Shown: one piece after another, positions 21,288-28,883 of the stretch
Position numbering within the stretch: position 1 is the stretch's first letter
Layout of the letters: every line of letters starts with the position of its first letter
Assembly: GCA_016713645.1 (NCBI GenBank)
Contig: JADJOU010000001.1
Coordinates: 225,498 to 289,497, forward strand
DNA: 64,000 nt
Source: Bacteroidota bacterium
GTDB lineage: Bacteria > Bacteroidota > Bacteroidia > Chitinophagales > JADJOU01
Direction of reading: 5' to 3'
Program-made: the position numbers and the translations under genes
The notes under the pieces: model-generated
Seen by the model: only the letters and a program-made list of their open reading frames with translations
Told to the model about the DNA's origin: nothing
The model's database searches: none

Positions 21288-22115
21288 ATGAATAATGAAG
21301 AAAAGTCGAGTTGCTGCGCCATACCAGCTGTTAAAAATCTAGACCGCGATTATTGGAACAACCAATATATTGCAGAGACCACCAAATGGGACCTCGGTCA
21401 GATTTCACCTGCCCTCGCCAACTTTTTTGATGGGCTATCAGACAAAAACAGCAAAATCCTCATTCCCGGCTGCGGAAGTGCCTATGAAGCGCAATATTTA
21501 CTCGATAAGGGTTTTACCAATCTCACTTTAATTGATATCGCCCCTCATTTGGTTGCGAGATTGCAAAATCATTTCCAAGGCAATCCCCACATACGCGTCA
21601 TAGAAGGGGATTTCTTTGAATTAACAGGAGAATTTGACCTCATCGTCGAGCAAACTTTTTTCTGCGCCCTTCCCCCATCTATGCGACCAAAATATGTCTG
21701 GAAAATGCATCAATTGCTAGCGCCAGAAGGCATGCTCGCAGGATTGCTCTTTCATGTGCAATTTGAACAAAACCCGCCCTATGGTGGCTCGAAAAGTGAA
21801 TACGAAGCCCTATTTAAAGGCGCATTCCAACTTTCAGCATTAAGCGAAACAAGCCTATCAGCAGCACCTAGATTAAATAGCGAATTGTTCTTTAAATTTA
21901 TTAAAAACAAAGAAGTCATTGCCAAGCTCTACAAATTCTCGGGAATAACTTGCAATGGCTGCAGAGAGACAGTTTCCAATCACTATGCCTCGATAGAAAA
22001 TGTCGTGAATGTCGCCATGAATAATGATTTCAGCGAAGTGCTCATCGTCAGCACTGCCCCCATCGACATCTATATATTGAGAGAAAAATTCAATACGAAC
22101 CCCATTATCACATGA
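21288..22115 (+). CDS. TPMT-family SAM methyltransferase fused to a C-terminal HMA domain
   Basis: 275 residues. Residues about 17-205 are a class I methyltransferase of the thiopurine S-methyltransferase type: 'DYWNNQYIAETTKWDLG', motif I 'ILIPGCGSAYEAQYL', 'LIDIAP', 'EGDFFE' and 'EQTFFCALPP'. Residues about 213-275 look like a heavy-metal-associated (HMA) ferredoxin-like fold: 'GITCNGCRETVSNHYAS' has the CxxC (C222, C225), followed by 'IENVVNVAMNNDFSEVLIV'. The N-terminus also has a Cys pair ('SSCCAI'). Methylation of a soft nucleophile or metalloid (S, Se, Te, As) is an inference; no resistance genes are adjacent. The reading frame is intact, so the fusion is not a frameshift artefact. Confidence 0.75.
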   Translation: MNNEEKSSCCAIPAVKNLDRDYWNNQYIAETTKWDLGQISPALANFFDGLSDKNSKILIPGCGSAYEAQYLLDKGFTNLTLIDIAPHLVARLQNHFQGNPHIRVIEGDFFELTGEFDLIVEQTFFCALPPSMRPKYVWKMHQLLAPEGMLAGLLFHVQFEQNPPYGGSKSEYEALFKGAFQLSALSETSLSAAPRLNSELFFKFIKNKEVIAKLYKFSGITCNGCRETVSNHYASIENVVNVAMNNDFSEVLIVSTAPIDIYILREKFNTNPIIT

Positions 22116-22162
22116 ACCCTTTCAATAAATAATAAGAATAGCGCTTGAATGGGCAAATAGAA

Positions 22163-22795
22163 ATGACCAAAAAAAGAAATATTATACCGTTTGGAATGGC
22201 CGCGAGATTGGCGTCTTCAATACTTGGGAGGAGTGCGAATCCCATGTCAAGGGCTATCCAAGAGCTGAATACAAATCCTTTCCCACATTGGAAGAAGCAG
22301 AAAATGCCTTTTTCGATGAATATGAAAATTACAAAAATGTACAGACCAATTCACCCACATTAACAGAAGAAGAATTGAAATTGATAGGCAAACCCATACT
22401 AGAAACCTGGTGCGTAGATGCAGCGATGAGCGGCAGTACAAAGAAAATGGAATACCGAGGGATTGATTTGCTCAAGCGCGAACAGGTATTTCATAGAGGG
22501 CCATATAGCGATGCCACCAACAATATTGGGGAATTCCTCGCAATTGTGCACGCACTCTCACTGATGAAGGCCAAGGCTAACTATACCCATCTATTCCGAT
22601 AGCAAAATCGCCATAGGCTGGGTAAAGCGAAAAAAAGCCAATTCGCAATTGGCTGCCACTGCGCAAAATGCCGAAGTCCTCGATTTAGTAACACGTGCAG
22701 AGAAATGGCTCTCAGAAAACATCTACCCAAATAAAATCCTTAAATGGGAGACACAAGCTTGGGGGGAGAATCCAGCGGATTTTGGGAGAAAATAA
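22163..22795 (+). CDS. Ribonuclease HI with N-terminal viroplasmin domain (two frameshifts)
   Basis: About 210 residues. Residues 1-50 read as the caulimovirus viroplasmin-like hybrid-binding domain ('KYYTVWNGREIGVFNTW', 'CESHVKGYPRAEYKSF'), after correcting an indel in the run of seven A near 22170. The RNase H domain begins 'LETWCVDAAMSGSTKKMEYRG' and has 'NNIGEFLAIVHAL' with the catalytic glutamate. After a second indel near 22590 it continues 'PIYSDSKIAIGWVKRKKA', with the third acidic residue, and ends 'GENPADFGRK'. It removes RNA from RNA-DNA hybrids. This two-domain form is common in Bacteroidota. Confidence 0.85.
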
Positions 22796-23111
22796 TTTTT
22801 CGATCGCCACTTATTCCTCATTTCATTTTTAAAAATTCCAACTTCTAAAAATAGCATTTGTGCTCTGAGATTTGTATTTTGGGACATAATTGGAATTTGC
22901 AATTGCCTATTATCGAAGTGAATTGCCCACTTCGAGCTTTTGTAGAGAAAATAAAGAATCTATTGCTATTCTTTCGTTTTGTTCAATAGCCAATGCAAAT
23001 AGAATCGCAATTCCCGGCGCTTTTCCAGTCCATCTAAAAATGTTGATAAATAAATATTGACTTTCATCAATTAATTGCTTTCATTTGCAGAAAATTCTAA
23101 AATAGTAGATT
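22796..23111. other. Intergenic region with one doubtful small minus-strand gene
   Basis: The stretch between the RNase H and DUF2795 genes is AT-rich and holds no gene of normal size. The only coding-like text is the short minus-strand frame at 22910-23067. Confidence 0.5.
22910..23067 (-). CDS. Possible small protein (about 53 aa, one frameshift)
   Basis: From the ATG at 23067 the minus strand reads MKVNIYLSTFLDGLEKRREL followed by RFYLHWLLNKTKE and a stop at 22966. If one base is missing in 'CGAAAGAATAG', reading continues 'RIAIDSLFSLQKLEVGNSLR' to a stop at 22910. Amino-acid composition is protein-like and amphipathic. No family is recognised and no promoter is seen. Confidence 0.25.
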
Positions 23112-23336
23112 ATGTATTGGACACTCGAATTGGCATCCTATCTTGAAGATGCACCTTGGCCAGCGACAAAGGACGAATTAATAGACTTTGCAATTCGATC
23201 TGGCGCTCCTGTAGAAGTTATTGAAAACTTACAAGAGTTAGAAGATGATGGTGAAGAACTCTATGAAGGCGTAGAAGACATTTGGCCAGATTATCCCACT
23301 AAAGACGACTTCTTCTTCGATGAAGAGGAATATTAA
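23112..23336 (+). CDS. DUF2795 family small acidic protein
   Basis: 74 residues. 'MYWTLELASYLEDAPWPATK', 'DELIDFAIRSGAP' and 'IWPDYPTKDDFFFDEEEY' match the highly conserved DUF2795 small proteins found across Bacteroidota. Strongly acidic C-terminus, no signal peptide. Function unknown. A terminator follows directly. Confidence 0.88.
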   Translation: MYWTLELASYLEDAPWPATKDELIDFAIRSGAPVEVIENLQELEDDGEELYEGVEDIWPDYPTKDDFFFDEEEY

Positions 23337-23343
23337 TCATTAT

Positions 23344-23370
23344 AGCCCTAATTTTTTAGGGCTATTTTTT
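23344..23370 (+). terminator. Rho-independent terminator of the DUF2795 gene
   Basis: AGCCCTAA and TTAGGGCT form a stem with a T4 loop, followed by TATTTTTTT. It begins 8 bases after the stop codon. Confidence 0.8.
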
Positions 23371-23467
23371 TATATACTATTTATTCATCTATATTTGAAC
23401 ATTTCTTAACTTTTATTTGTCTTCTCCTTGGCTAAATTTGCCCAAAATCGACACAAGAATTCATCGT

Positions 23468-24242
23468 ATGAAAAAATACAAAATAGCTATACTGGGAGGA
23501 GGAAATGTTGCTCATCACTTGATTAGACAAGTCACGGGATCTGGACATAAATTGGTTCAGATTTACAATAGAACCCTTTCTACAGCCAAAGATTCCGCCA
23601 CAGAGAGCAATGCAAGTCCCATCGATAATTTACAGTCATTGACTCAAGATGCCGATATCTACATCATCTGCGTGAAAGATGAGTCCATAGCAAGCCTCGC
23701 AAGTAAAATTAAACTCAAAGACAAATTAATCGTTCATACATCGGGAACCAGTTAGATGGATTTACTCCGCGATTCGTCCAATCAATACGGTATTTTCTAT
23801 CCCCTTCAATCCTTTTCAAAAAATTTGGCCATTGATTTTAGAAGAATTCCCATTTTGATTGAAACAAACGAGGAAAAAGGGATGGAAGCACTCAAGACAT
23901 TTGCCAATTCTATCTCTGATACTGTTGTGGAGATGAAAGAAGCTGAGCGAGTGCATATTCATATCGCAGGTGTCTTTGTCAATAATTTTGTCAACCACTT
24001 GTTTAGTCTTTCTGATGATTACCTTTCGAAGAATAATATGGACTTTAACCTGCTCAAACCGCTTATCCTGCAAACGGTTGAAAAATTAAACTTTTGGGAA
24101 ACCCGCTGAAATGCAAACAGGACCAGCAAAGAGAAACGATATAAAAACCATCGAAAGCCATCTCAAAGTTCTTGAAAATGAAAAGAACTTACACGAGATT
24201 TATGATGTGATGACGAAGAGTATCTTGAAGAGTTTAGCTTAA
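23468..24242 (+). CDS. Rossmann-fold / DUF2520 dehydrogenase-like protein (in-frame stop and frameshift)
   Basis: About 258 residues. The ATG at 23468 opens a Rossmann NAD(P)-binding domain: 'IAILGGGNVAHHLIRQ', 'VQIYNRT', 'IICVKDESIASLA' and 'LIVHTSGTS'. A TAG at 23753-23755 stops here, but the same frame continues 'MDLLRDSSNQYGIFYPLQSF', the normal family sequence, so one residue (probably serine) is replaced by a stop. The DUF2520 helical domain follows ('HIHIAGVFVNNFVNHLF'). Near 24095 an indel shifts into 'AEMQTGPAKRNDIKTIESH' to the stop at 24242. It resembles pyrroline-5-carboxylate or ketopantoate reductases, but the substrate is unknown. Confidence 0.82.
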
Positions 24243-24372
24243 TAAACGAGCATTTATTTTTCTTGCAATTTTCTATTTATATAAGCATCTTCCCACCATT
24301 TTAGCTATTTTTGGTATCGCACTTCCCCTTGGAAGAAATCAACCGCCCGATTTATTGAGATAAACCAATTCC

Positions 24373-24936
24373 ATGAAAGCGCTATTCTCCTTCTTTGATC
24401 AATACCATGAAATCAGCAAAGAGTCGCGCATTGCCATAGAAGGCATTCTATCTGAAAAACACTATGCCAAAAATGAAATCTTACAAAATATAGGACATAC
24501 ATGTAAGACAATCTACTTCTTAAAATCTGGCATCGCTAGAATATACTACTACCGCGATGGTATAGATATTACTGAATCATTTTCTTTTGAAAATAATATC
24601 ATCGCGAGGGTAGAGAGTCTGTTTACAGGCAAACCATCCAGCAAGGCAATTCAAATTATAGAAGACGCAACAATCATAGCCATTGATGCCACAGCACTTT
24701 TCAAACTATACAATACGCATCACGATATAGAGCGACTATTTAGAATCATCTTCGAGCATGGTTATGTTGAAACCGTGCAAAGAATTGAGAGCATTCAATT
24801 TCACACGGCAGAAGAGCGCTATCTAGCCTTGCTCAAAGAGACCAATTATATCCAAAATATCCCCTTAAAATTCATCGCCTCTTATTTGGGAATTACCCAA
24901 GTTTCGCTGAGTCGTATTCGAGCGCAGGTTAAATAG
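24373..24936 (+). CDS. Crp/Fnr family transcriptional regulator
   Basis: 187 residues, intact. The N-terminal cupin-like cyclic-nucleotide-binding fold contains 'LQNIGHTCKTIYFLKSGIAR' and 'DITESFSFENNIIA'. The dimer helix is around 'VETVQRIESIQFHTAEERY' and the C-terminal winged helix has 'IPLKFIASYLGITQVSLSRI', with the recognition helix at the end. The usual cAMP phosphate-binding Arg-Ser pair is not evident, so cAMP binding is uncertain. Such regulators are numerous in Bacteroidota. The next plus-strand gene is the MFS-rhodanese fusion about 780 bases downstream; a link is only suggestive. Confidence 0.85.
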   Translation: MKALFSFFDQYHEISKESRIAIEGILSEKHYAKNEILQNIGHTCKTIYFLKSGIARIYYYRDGIDITESFSFENNIIARVESLFTGKPSSKAIQIIEDATIIAIDATALFKLYNTHHDIERLFRIIFEHGYVETVQRIESIQFHTAEERYLALLKETNYIQNIPLKFIASYLGITQVSLSRIRAQVK

Positions 24937-25720
24937 TTGTTTGTTTAGGCATAGCACAAGTCAAGAGTTGTTTTTAAGAATAAAAAAAATAAATTTGATT
25001 TATTTATTGACTAATTTAAATCTCTGCGCAACTCTCCTTGCACTTTGCGCTCTCGTATAGATACAGTTTTCATTGATTTAATAAATAGATTTTTAAACAC
25101 AGAGTTGCACAGAGTTTATGCACAGAGTTACACAGAGTACTTCAAAGAAAATCATGCGTCAGCGATACTAATGTGCGAAGCTTGCCATTCTAGAAAAATA
25201 ATTAGATTTTCAAAAGTGACAGGGAATAAAATAGCTAAGTTAGAAAAATCAAAAAACGCCCGATGTGCGCGATGGTGGGCCATTTTAGAAAAATGACTAA
25301 AGATCAAGGAGGGGATTTGAGCGCAGCAGGCATTGAGCGATACGCATTTGCCATGAGTGCACAAAGACTAAAATCACTATCGACAGCAGCAAATGTTTTA
25401 TCGCGTCAGGAGATCACGCAGTAATTTATACCTTGACATAAAATTAGACAATAAATAAAGCCGCCGACGTAGATTTTTGTCATTTTTATAACGGCCCATG
25501 ATTTCTGCCAAACTTATGCTAGCGCATCCCACTCTTGCTTACTTTTTTTAACAAGATCGCGTAGCCAATGAATACAATACTTTACAATTAGAATTATGAA
25601 TAAAAAAAGTGAGTCGCCGAAGGCAAAAAGCAAATTAAAGAATCGCAAGAATTTCTAAAATGAATTTTGAAAAAAACATCCCCCTATTATTTATCATTTG
25701 ATAAATCCATCGCCAATGCA
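24937..25720. other. Long intergenic region with a CACAGAG repeat element
   Basis: No convincing gene on either strand. It contains the inverted repeat element annotated at 25021-25140. The remainder has no recognisable coding or RNA signal. Confidence 0.6.
25021..25140. repeat. Palindromic CACAGAG-type repeat element
   Basis: Four CACAGAG units lie at 25098, 25108, 25121 and 25131, separated by GTTG/GTTTATG/GTTA. An approximately complementary CTCTGCGCAACTCT segment followed by another CGCTCT lies at 25022-25053. Together they could form a long imperfect hairpin. Such elements are scattered through many Bacteroidota genomes. Confidence 0.55.
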
Positions 25721-27294
25721 ATGAACGAAATTTGCATGATCATGCACGAAATGAAAAGGCAAAGTATCCATACAATTAAATTAGGGTTAAAAGAAAACTG
25801 GCGTCAATTTACGCTATTGGTTATCGTCAATGCATTTGTAGGCGGGATGATTGGCATGGAGCGAAGCATATTTCCGCAATTTGCACAAGAAATCTTCGGC
25901 ATTGAATCGAAGACAGCCATCTTATCATTTATCACAGCCTTTGGCATCACAAAGGCTATCGCCAATTATTTCACGGGAAAATTATCCAATCAATTTGGTC
26001 GAAAAAATTTGTTACTCGGCGGATGGTTGATCGCCATGACCGTTCCTTTTATCCTGATTTACGCTACTACATGGAATATGGTCATATTTGCCAATATCCT
26101 TTGGGGAATTAGTCAAGGATTCACTTGGAGCAGCACTGTCATTATGAAGATAGATTTGGTGGGTGAAAAAATCGCGGTTTCGCAATGGGGCTCAATGAAT
26201 TTGCGGGCTATTTTGCTGTGGGTGTCATCGCGTTTTTATCAGGCTATATCGCCCATAAATACGGCGTTCACCCCTACCCTTTCTATATTGGAATCATCAT
26301 CTCCTTCTTGGGATTTTTATTGACCTTCATCTGGATAAAAGACACCAGGGCATTTGTGCATATAGAAAATGTACAGGATAATACGACCCCGCTAAAACAC
26401 GTGTTTTTTGACACCACGATTAGAAACAAAACCTTGAGCGCTGTGACACAAGGAGGTTTAGTGAATAATCTCAATGATGGAATGATCTGGGGATTATTGC
26501 CCATGTTTTTAGCTTCTATGCATTATCAAGCGATGGAAATTGGCATTATCACCGCTATTTATCCCACTGTTTGGGGTATCGCCCAAATATTCACAGGTAA
26601 AATGTCCGATGTATACTCGAAAAAGTATTTATTGTTTATTGGTATGTTTCTTCAAGGCATTGCCATAGCATTTATACCCTTTAGCAATAGTTTTGGTTGG
26701 ATGATTGGCATTGCCATTTCGCTCGGTTTGGGCACTGCACTGGTTTACCCCACATTTTTATCTACCATTGCAGCAGCGACCAATCCGAGCCAGAGAGCGG
26801 AGAGCATTGGAACATTTAGGCTGTGGAGAGATTTAGGTTATGCCATTGGAGCAATTTTATCAGGAATAACAGCGGACTATTTTGGAATCAATTGGGCCAT
26901 CTACTTCATCGCTGGAATCACCCTCTTATCTTCAATCATTATCTTAATTCGCATGCCCAATTTTATTGTGAAAAATAAAGATTGTATCGAAATCGATGAA
27001 CTCATCATCGATTTGAAAAAAAACAACAAAATTCAAATCATCGATGTGCGATCAAGAGAAGAATTCAATGCAGGCCATATCCCGCTATCCCTGCATATTG
27101 AACTCAAAGAATTAAAAAATCAATTGGTTACATTAGACTTATCTGTTCAATACATCACGACTTGCGGCAAAGGTGGTGGAAGATCTGCTGATGGTGCGAA
27201 GATTTTACAGAGTCATGGTTTTATCTCGAATTGGCTTTGCGGAGGCGTGGAGAAATGGCTTGAGAAGCGAAATCTCCTCGTTCATTCTTCTTAA
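25721..27294 (+). CDS. MFS transporter fused to a C-terminal rhodanese domain (one frameshift)
   Basis: About 525 residues. The first 415 residues carry 12 predicted membrane segments of the major facilitator fold. 'GKLSNQFGRKNLLLGGW' and 'GKMSDVYSKKYLLFIG' are the two loop 2-3 type motifs. The frame changes near 26190-26210 ('GSMNLRA' versus 'MGLNEFAGYFAVG'); a one-base correction joins them. Residues about 425-525 are a rhodanese domain: 'IQIIDVRSREEFNAGHIP', the catalytic cysteine in 'YITTCGKGGGRSADGAK', and 'GFISNWLCGGVEKW'. The domain should lie on the cytoplasmic side. Transport of a sulfur compound or sulfur-linked anion is an inference. The start is uncertain; ATG at 25721 is preferred and TTG 25667 is possible. 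Confidence 0.82.
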
Positions 27295-27508
27295 AAAAAC
27301 AGTCTAATATAGCTTATGTTGAATTGCTCAAATGACTGAATCCAAAATGCCTTGAGGTATGGGCAAAAAAATATGGCAAGTTACTTCTATCGCACCGCTA
27401 CAACCGATTACCCTTGCTGTATTCCTACCCTGGGGGATTTTCAGGAGCTGGTCGTAAAAGACTTGCCACGGTGCAAATATACAGCAAAAAATTATTTGTG
27501 TGAAAAAT

Positions 27509-27949
27509 TCACGCGCAATTCAACCATTCCGCATCAAAACTGGTCGGGTATTTCTTATAAAACCCGATGGCCAATTCATTCCAATCCAGCACTTGCCAAA
27601 CGATTCCCGCAAAGTTTCTTTCCTTCGCCTCTTCTATGAGCACTTGCATAAAGCCATCTCCAATACCCATTCGTCGATAGTCAGGCTTAATATATAAATC
27701 CTCCAAATACATGCGCTGTCCCTTCCAAGTGGAATAGCGTATATAATAAAGTGCAAATCCGACGACTAGTCCATCCACTTCCGCTACAAAGGCCCACCAA
27801 ACGGGATGTTCCCCAAATCCACTCTCCATAAAATGCGCCAAATCAACTGTTACCTCTTCAGGCGCTCTCTCGTATGCGGCGAGCTCATTTACCAAGCCCA
27901 TCATCGCGGGACAGTCTTCCCACACTGCGCGGCGTATATTAAATTGCAT
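27509..27949 (-). CDS. GNAT family N-acetyltransferase
   Basis: 146 residues, intact. 'MQFNIRRAVWEDCPAMMGLV' is the N-terminal fold. 'YLEDLYIKPDYRRMGIGDGF' contains the acetyl-CoA-binding R/QxxGxG/A signature, and 'VLDWNELAIGFYKKY' the C-terminal motif with the conserved tyrosine. 'DLYIKPDYRRMGIG' and 'WNELAIGFYKK' are close to the spermidine/diamine acetyltransferase group, so a polyamine or similar amine is a reasonable substrate guess. Confidence 0.87.
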   Translation of the reverse strand: MQFNIRRAVWEDCPAMMGLVNELAAYERAPEEVTVDLAHFMESGFGEHPVWWAFVAEVDGLVVGFALYYIRYSTWKGQRMYLEDLYIKPDYRRMGIGDGFMQVLIEEAKERNFAGIVWQVLDWNELAIGFYKKYPTSFDAEWLNCA

Positions 27950-28058
27950 ATTAGACTATTTACCTGCAAAGAAAACCTATTTATCTAATATAGAATAATC
28001 GTTTGACTATTTTTTCAAATTTGAATAGCAAGAGAAAGATTTAGGTGAGCTAATTTGA

Positions 28059-28214
28059 TTAATTGAATCCTTTCTGAACAAGCTGTTCTAGTGCAAATGT
28101 GAATTTAATCATTGATTTGAATGCATCTCGCTTAGTTGCTAGTCTATCCGAAAGGTATCGCTCTATACTATATTTACTGCTGTAACCCCCAATATATTGA
28201 TATAGAAAACTCAT
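28059..28214 (-). CDS. Possible small basic protein (51 aa)
   Basis: An uninterrupted minus-strand frame runs from the ATG at 28214 to TAA at 28059: MSFLYQYIGGYSSKYSIERY, then LSDRLATKRDAFKSMIKFTF, then ALEQLVQKGFN. The composition is charged and amphipathic, unlike noise in this AT-rich DNA. No family recognised. It is divergent from the lipoprotein gene at 28273 (59 bases apart). Confidence 0.35.
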   Translation of the reverse strand: MSFLYQYIGGYSSKYSIERYLSDRLATKRDAFKSMIKFTFALEQLVQKGFN

Positions 28215-28272
28215 AAAAATGTCTATCATTCACAATTTATCCATACTTTTGCTAAAATCAAATTTAAAAAAA

Positions 28273-28711
28273 ATGAAACATTTAACCATTCTATTTATCG
28301 CAGCGATTTTAGTCGCAACAAGTTGCTCAAAATCAAATCAAGAACTATTAGTAGGTACTTGGACAGCCTCATCATTGAAAGTGACCTCTAAATCAACAAC
28401 AACAAATCAAGACACCGTTTACGATATCACCCCACTTTTAGCTTTTGCTCCTACAAGTTTCACATTTAATGCATGCGCACTTGCACAGGAAATATGACTA
28501 AAGAGGCAAAACCAATAAATTTACATATGTATTGAGCGAGGATGGAAAGTCAATCACATCAACATCAGATTCAGCTTCTTTAAAAAGCGTAATTGCCATC
28601 AACGAATTAACGTCCACTATGTTAAAAGTTAAAGCACCAATTCCAGTAGGTGAGTTTATTTTCAATCCATCAGTTGCTGCTACGGCAGATATGGAATTGA
28701 CAAAAAAATAA
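28273..28711 (+). CDS. Small lipoprotein, lipocalin-like (frameshifted)
   Basis: About 145 residues. The ATG at 28273 gives MKHLTILFIAAILVATSCSK, a lipoprotein signal with lipobox cysteine. 'NQELLVGTWTASSLKV' is the start of a lipocalin-like beta-barrel as in many Bacteroidota lipoproteins. After one or more indels near 28480-28520 the frame continues 'VLSEDGKSITSTSDSASLK' and ends 'ADMELTKK'. Function unknown. An imperfect hairpin (28770-28808) separates it from the convergent SulP gene. Confidence 0.6.
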
Positions 28712-28769
28712 TACGTTATTTATCTCTAGACAAAATCTGATAAAGTCTTTTTTATCAATAGATGTCATT

Positions 28770-28808
28770 AAAATACCCCTTGAAATTGAGTTCAATTTTA
28801 GGGTATTT
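28770..28808. terminator. Possible bidirectional hairpin between convergent genes
   Basis: AAATACCC and GGGTATTT flank an inner GAAATTGA/TTCAATTT inverted repeat. It lies between the lipoprotein stop and the SulP stop. The T-tract is poor, so termination is only probable. Confidence 0.45.
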
Positions 28809-28883
28809 ATTAGTAAATTAGAATTCGCATAATAATTGAATTTCATTGAATCAGCATATTCTTGAATTTTCATCTAGAATTCA

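Noticed and set aside
25045..25364. Short open frames in the gap after the Crp/Fnr gene
   Set aside because: They overlap the CACAGAG repeat element or have unlikely composition and no family similarity.
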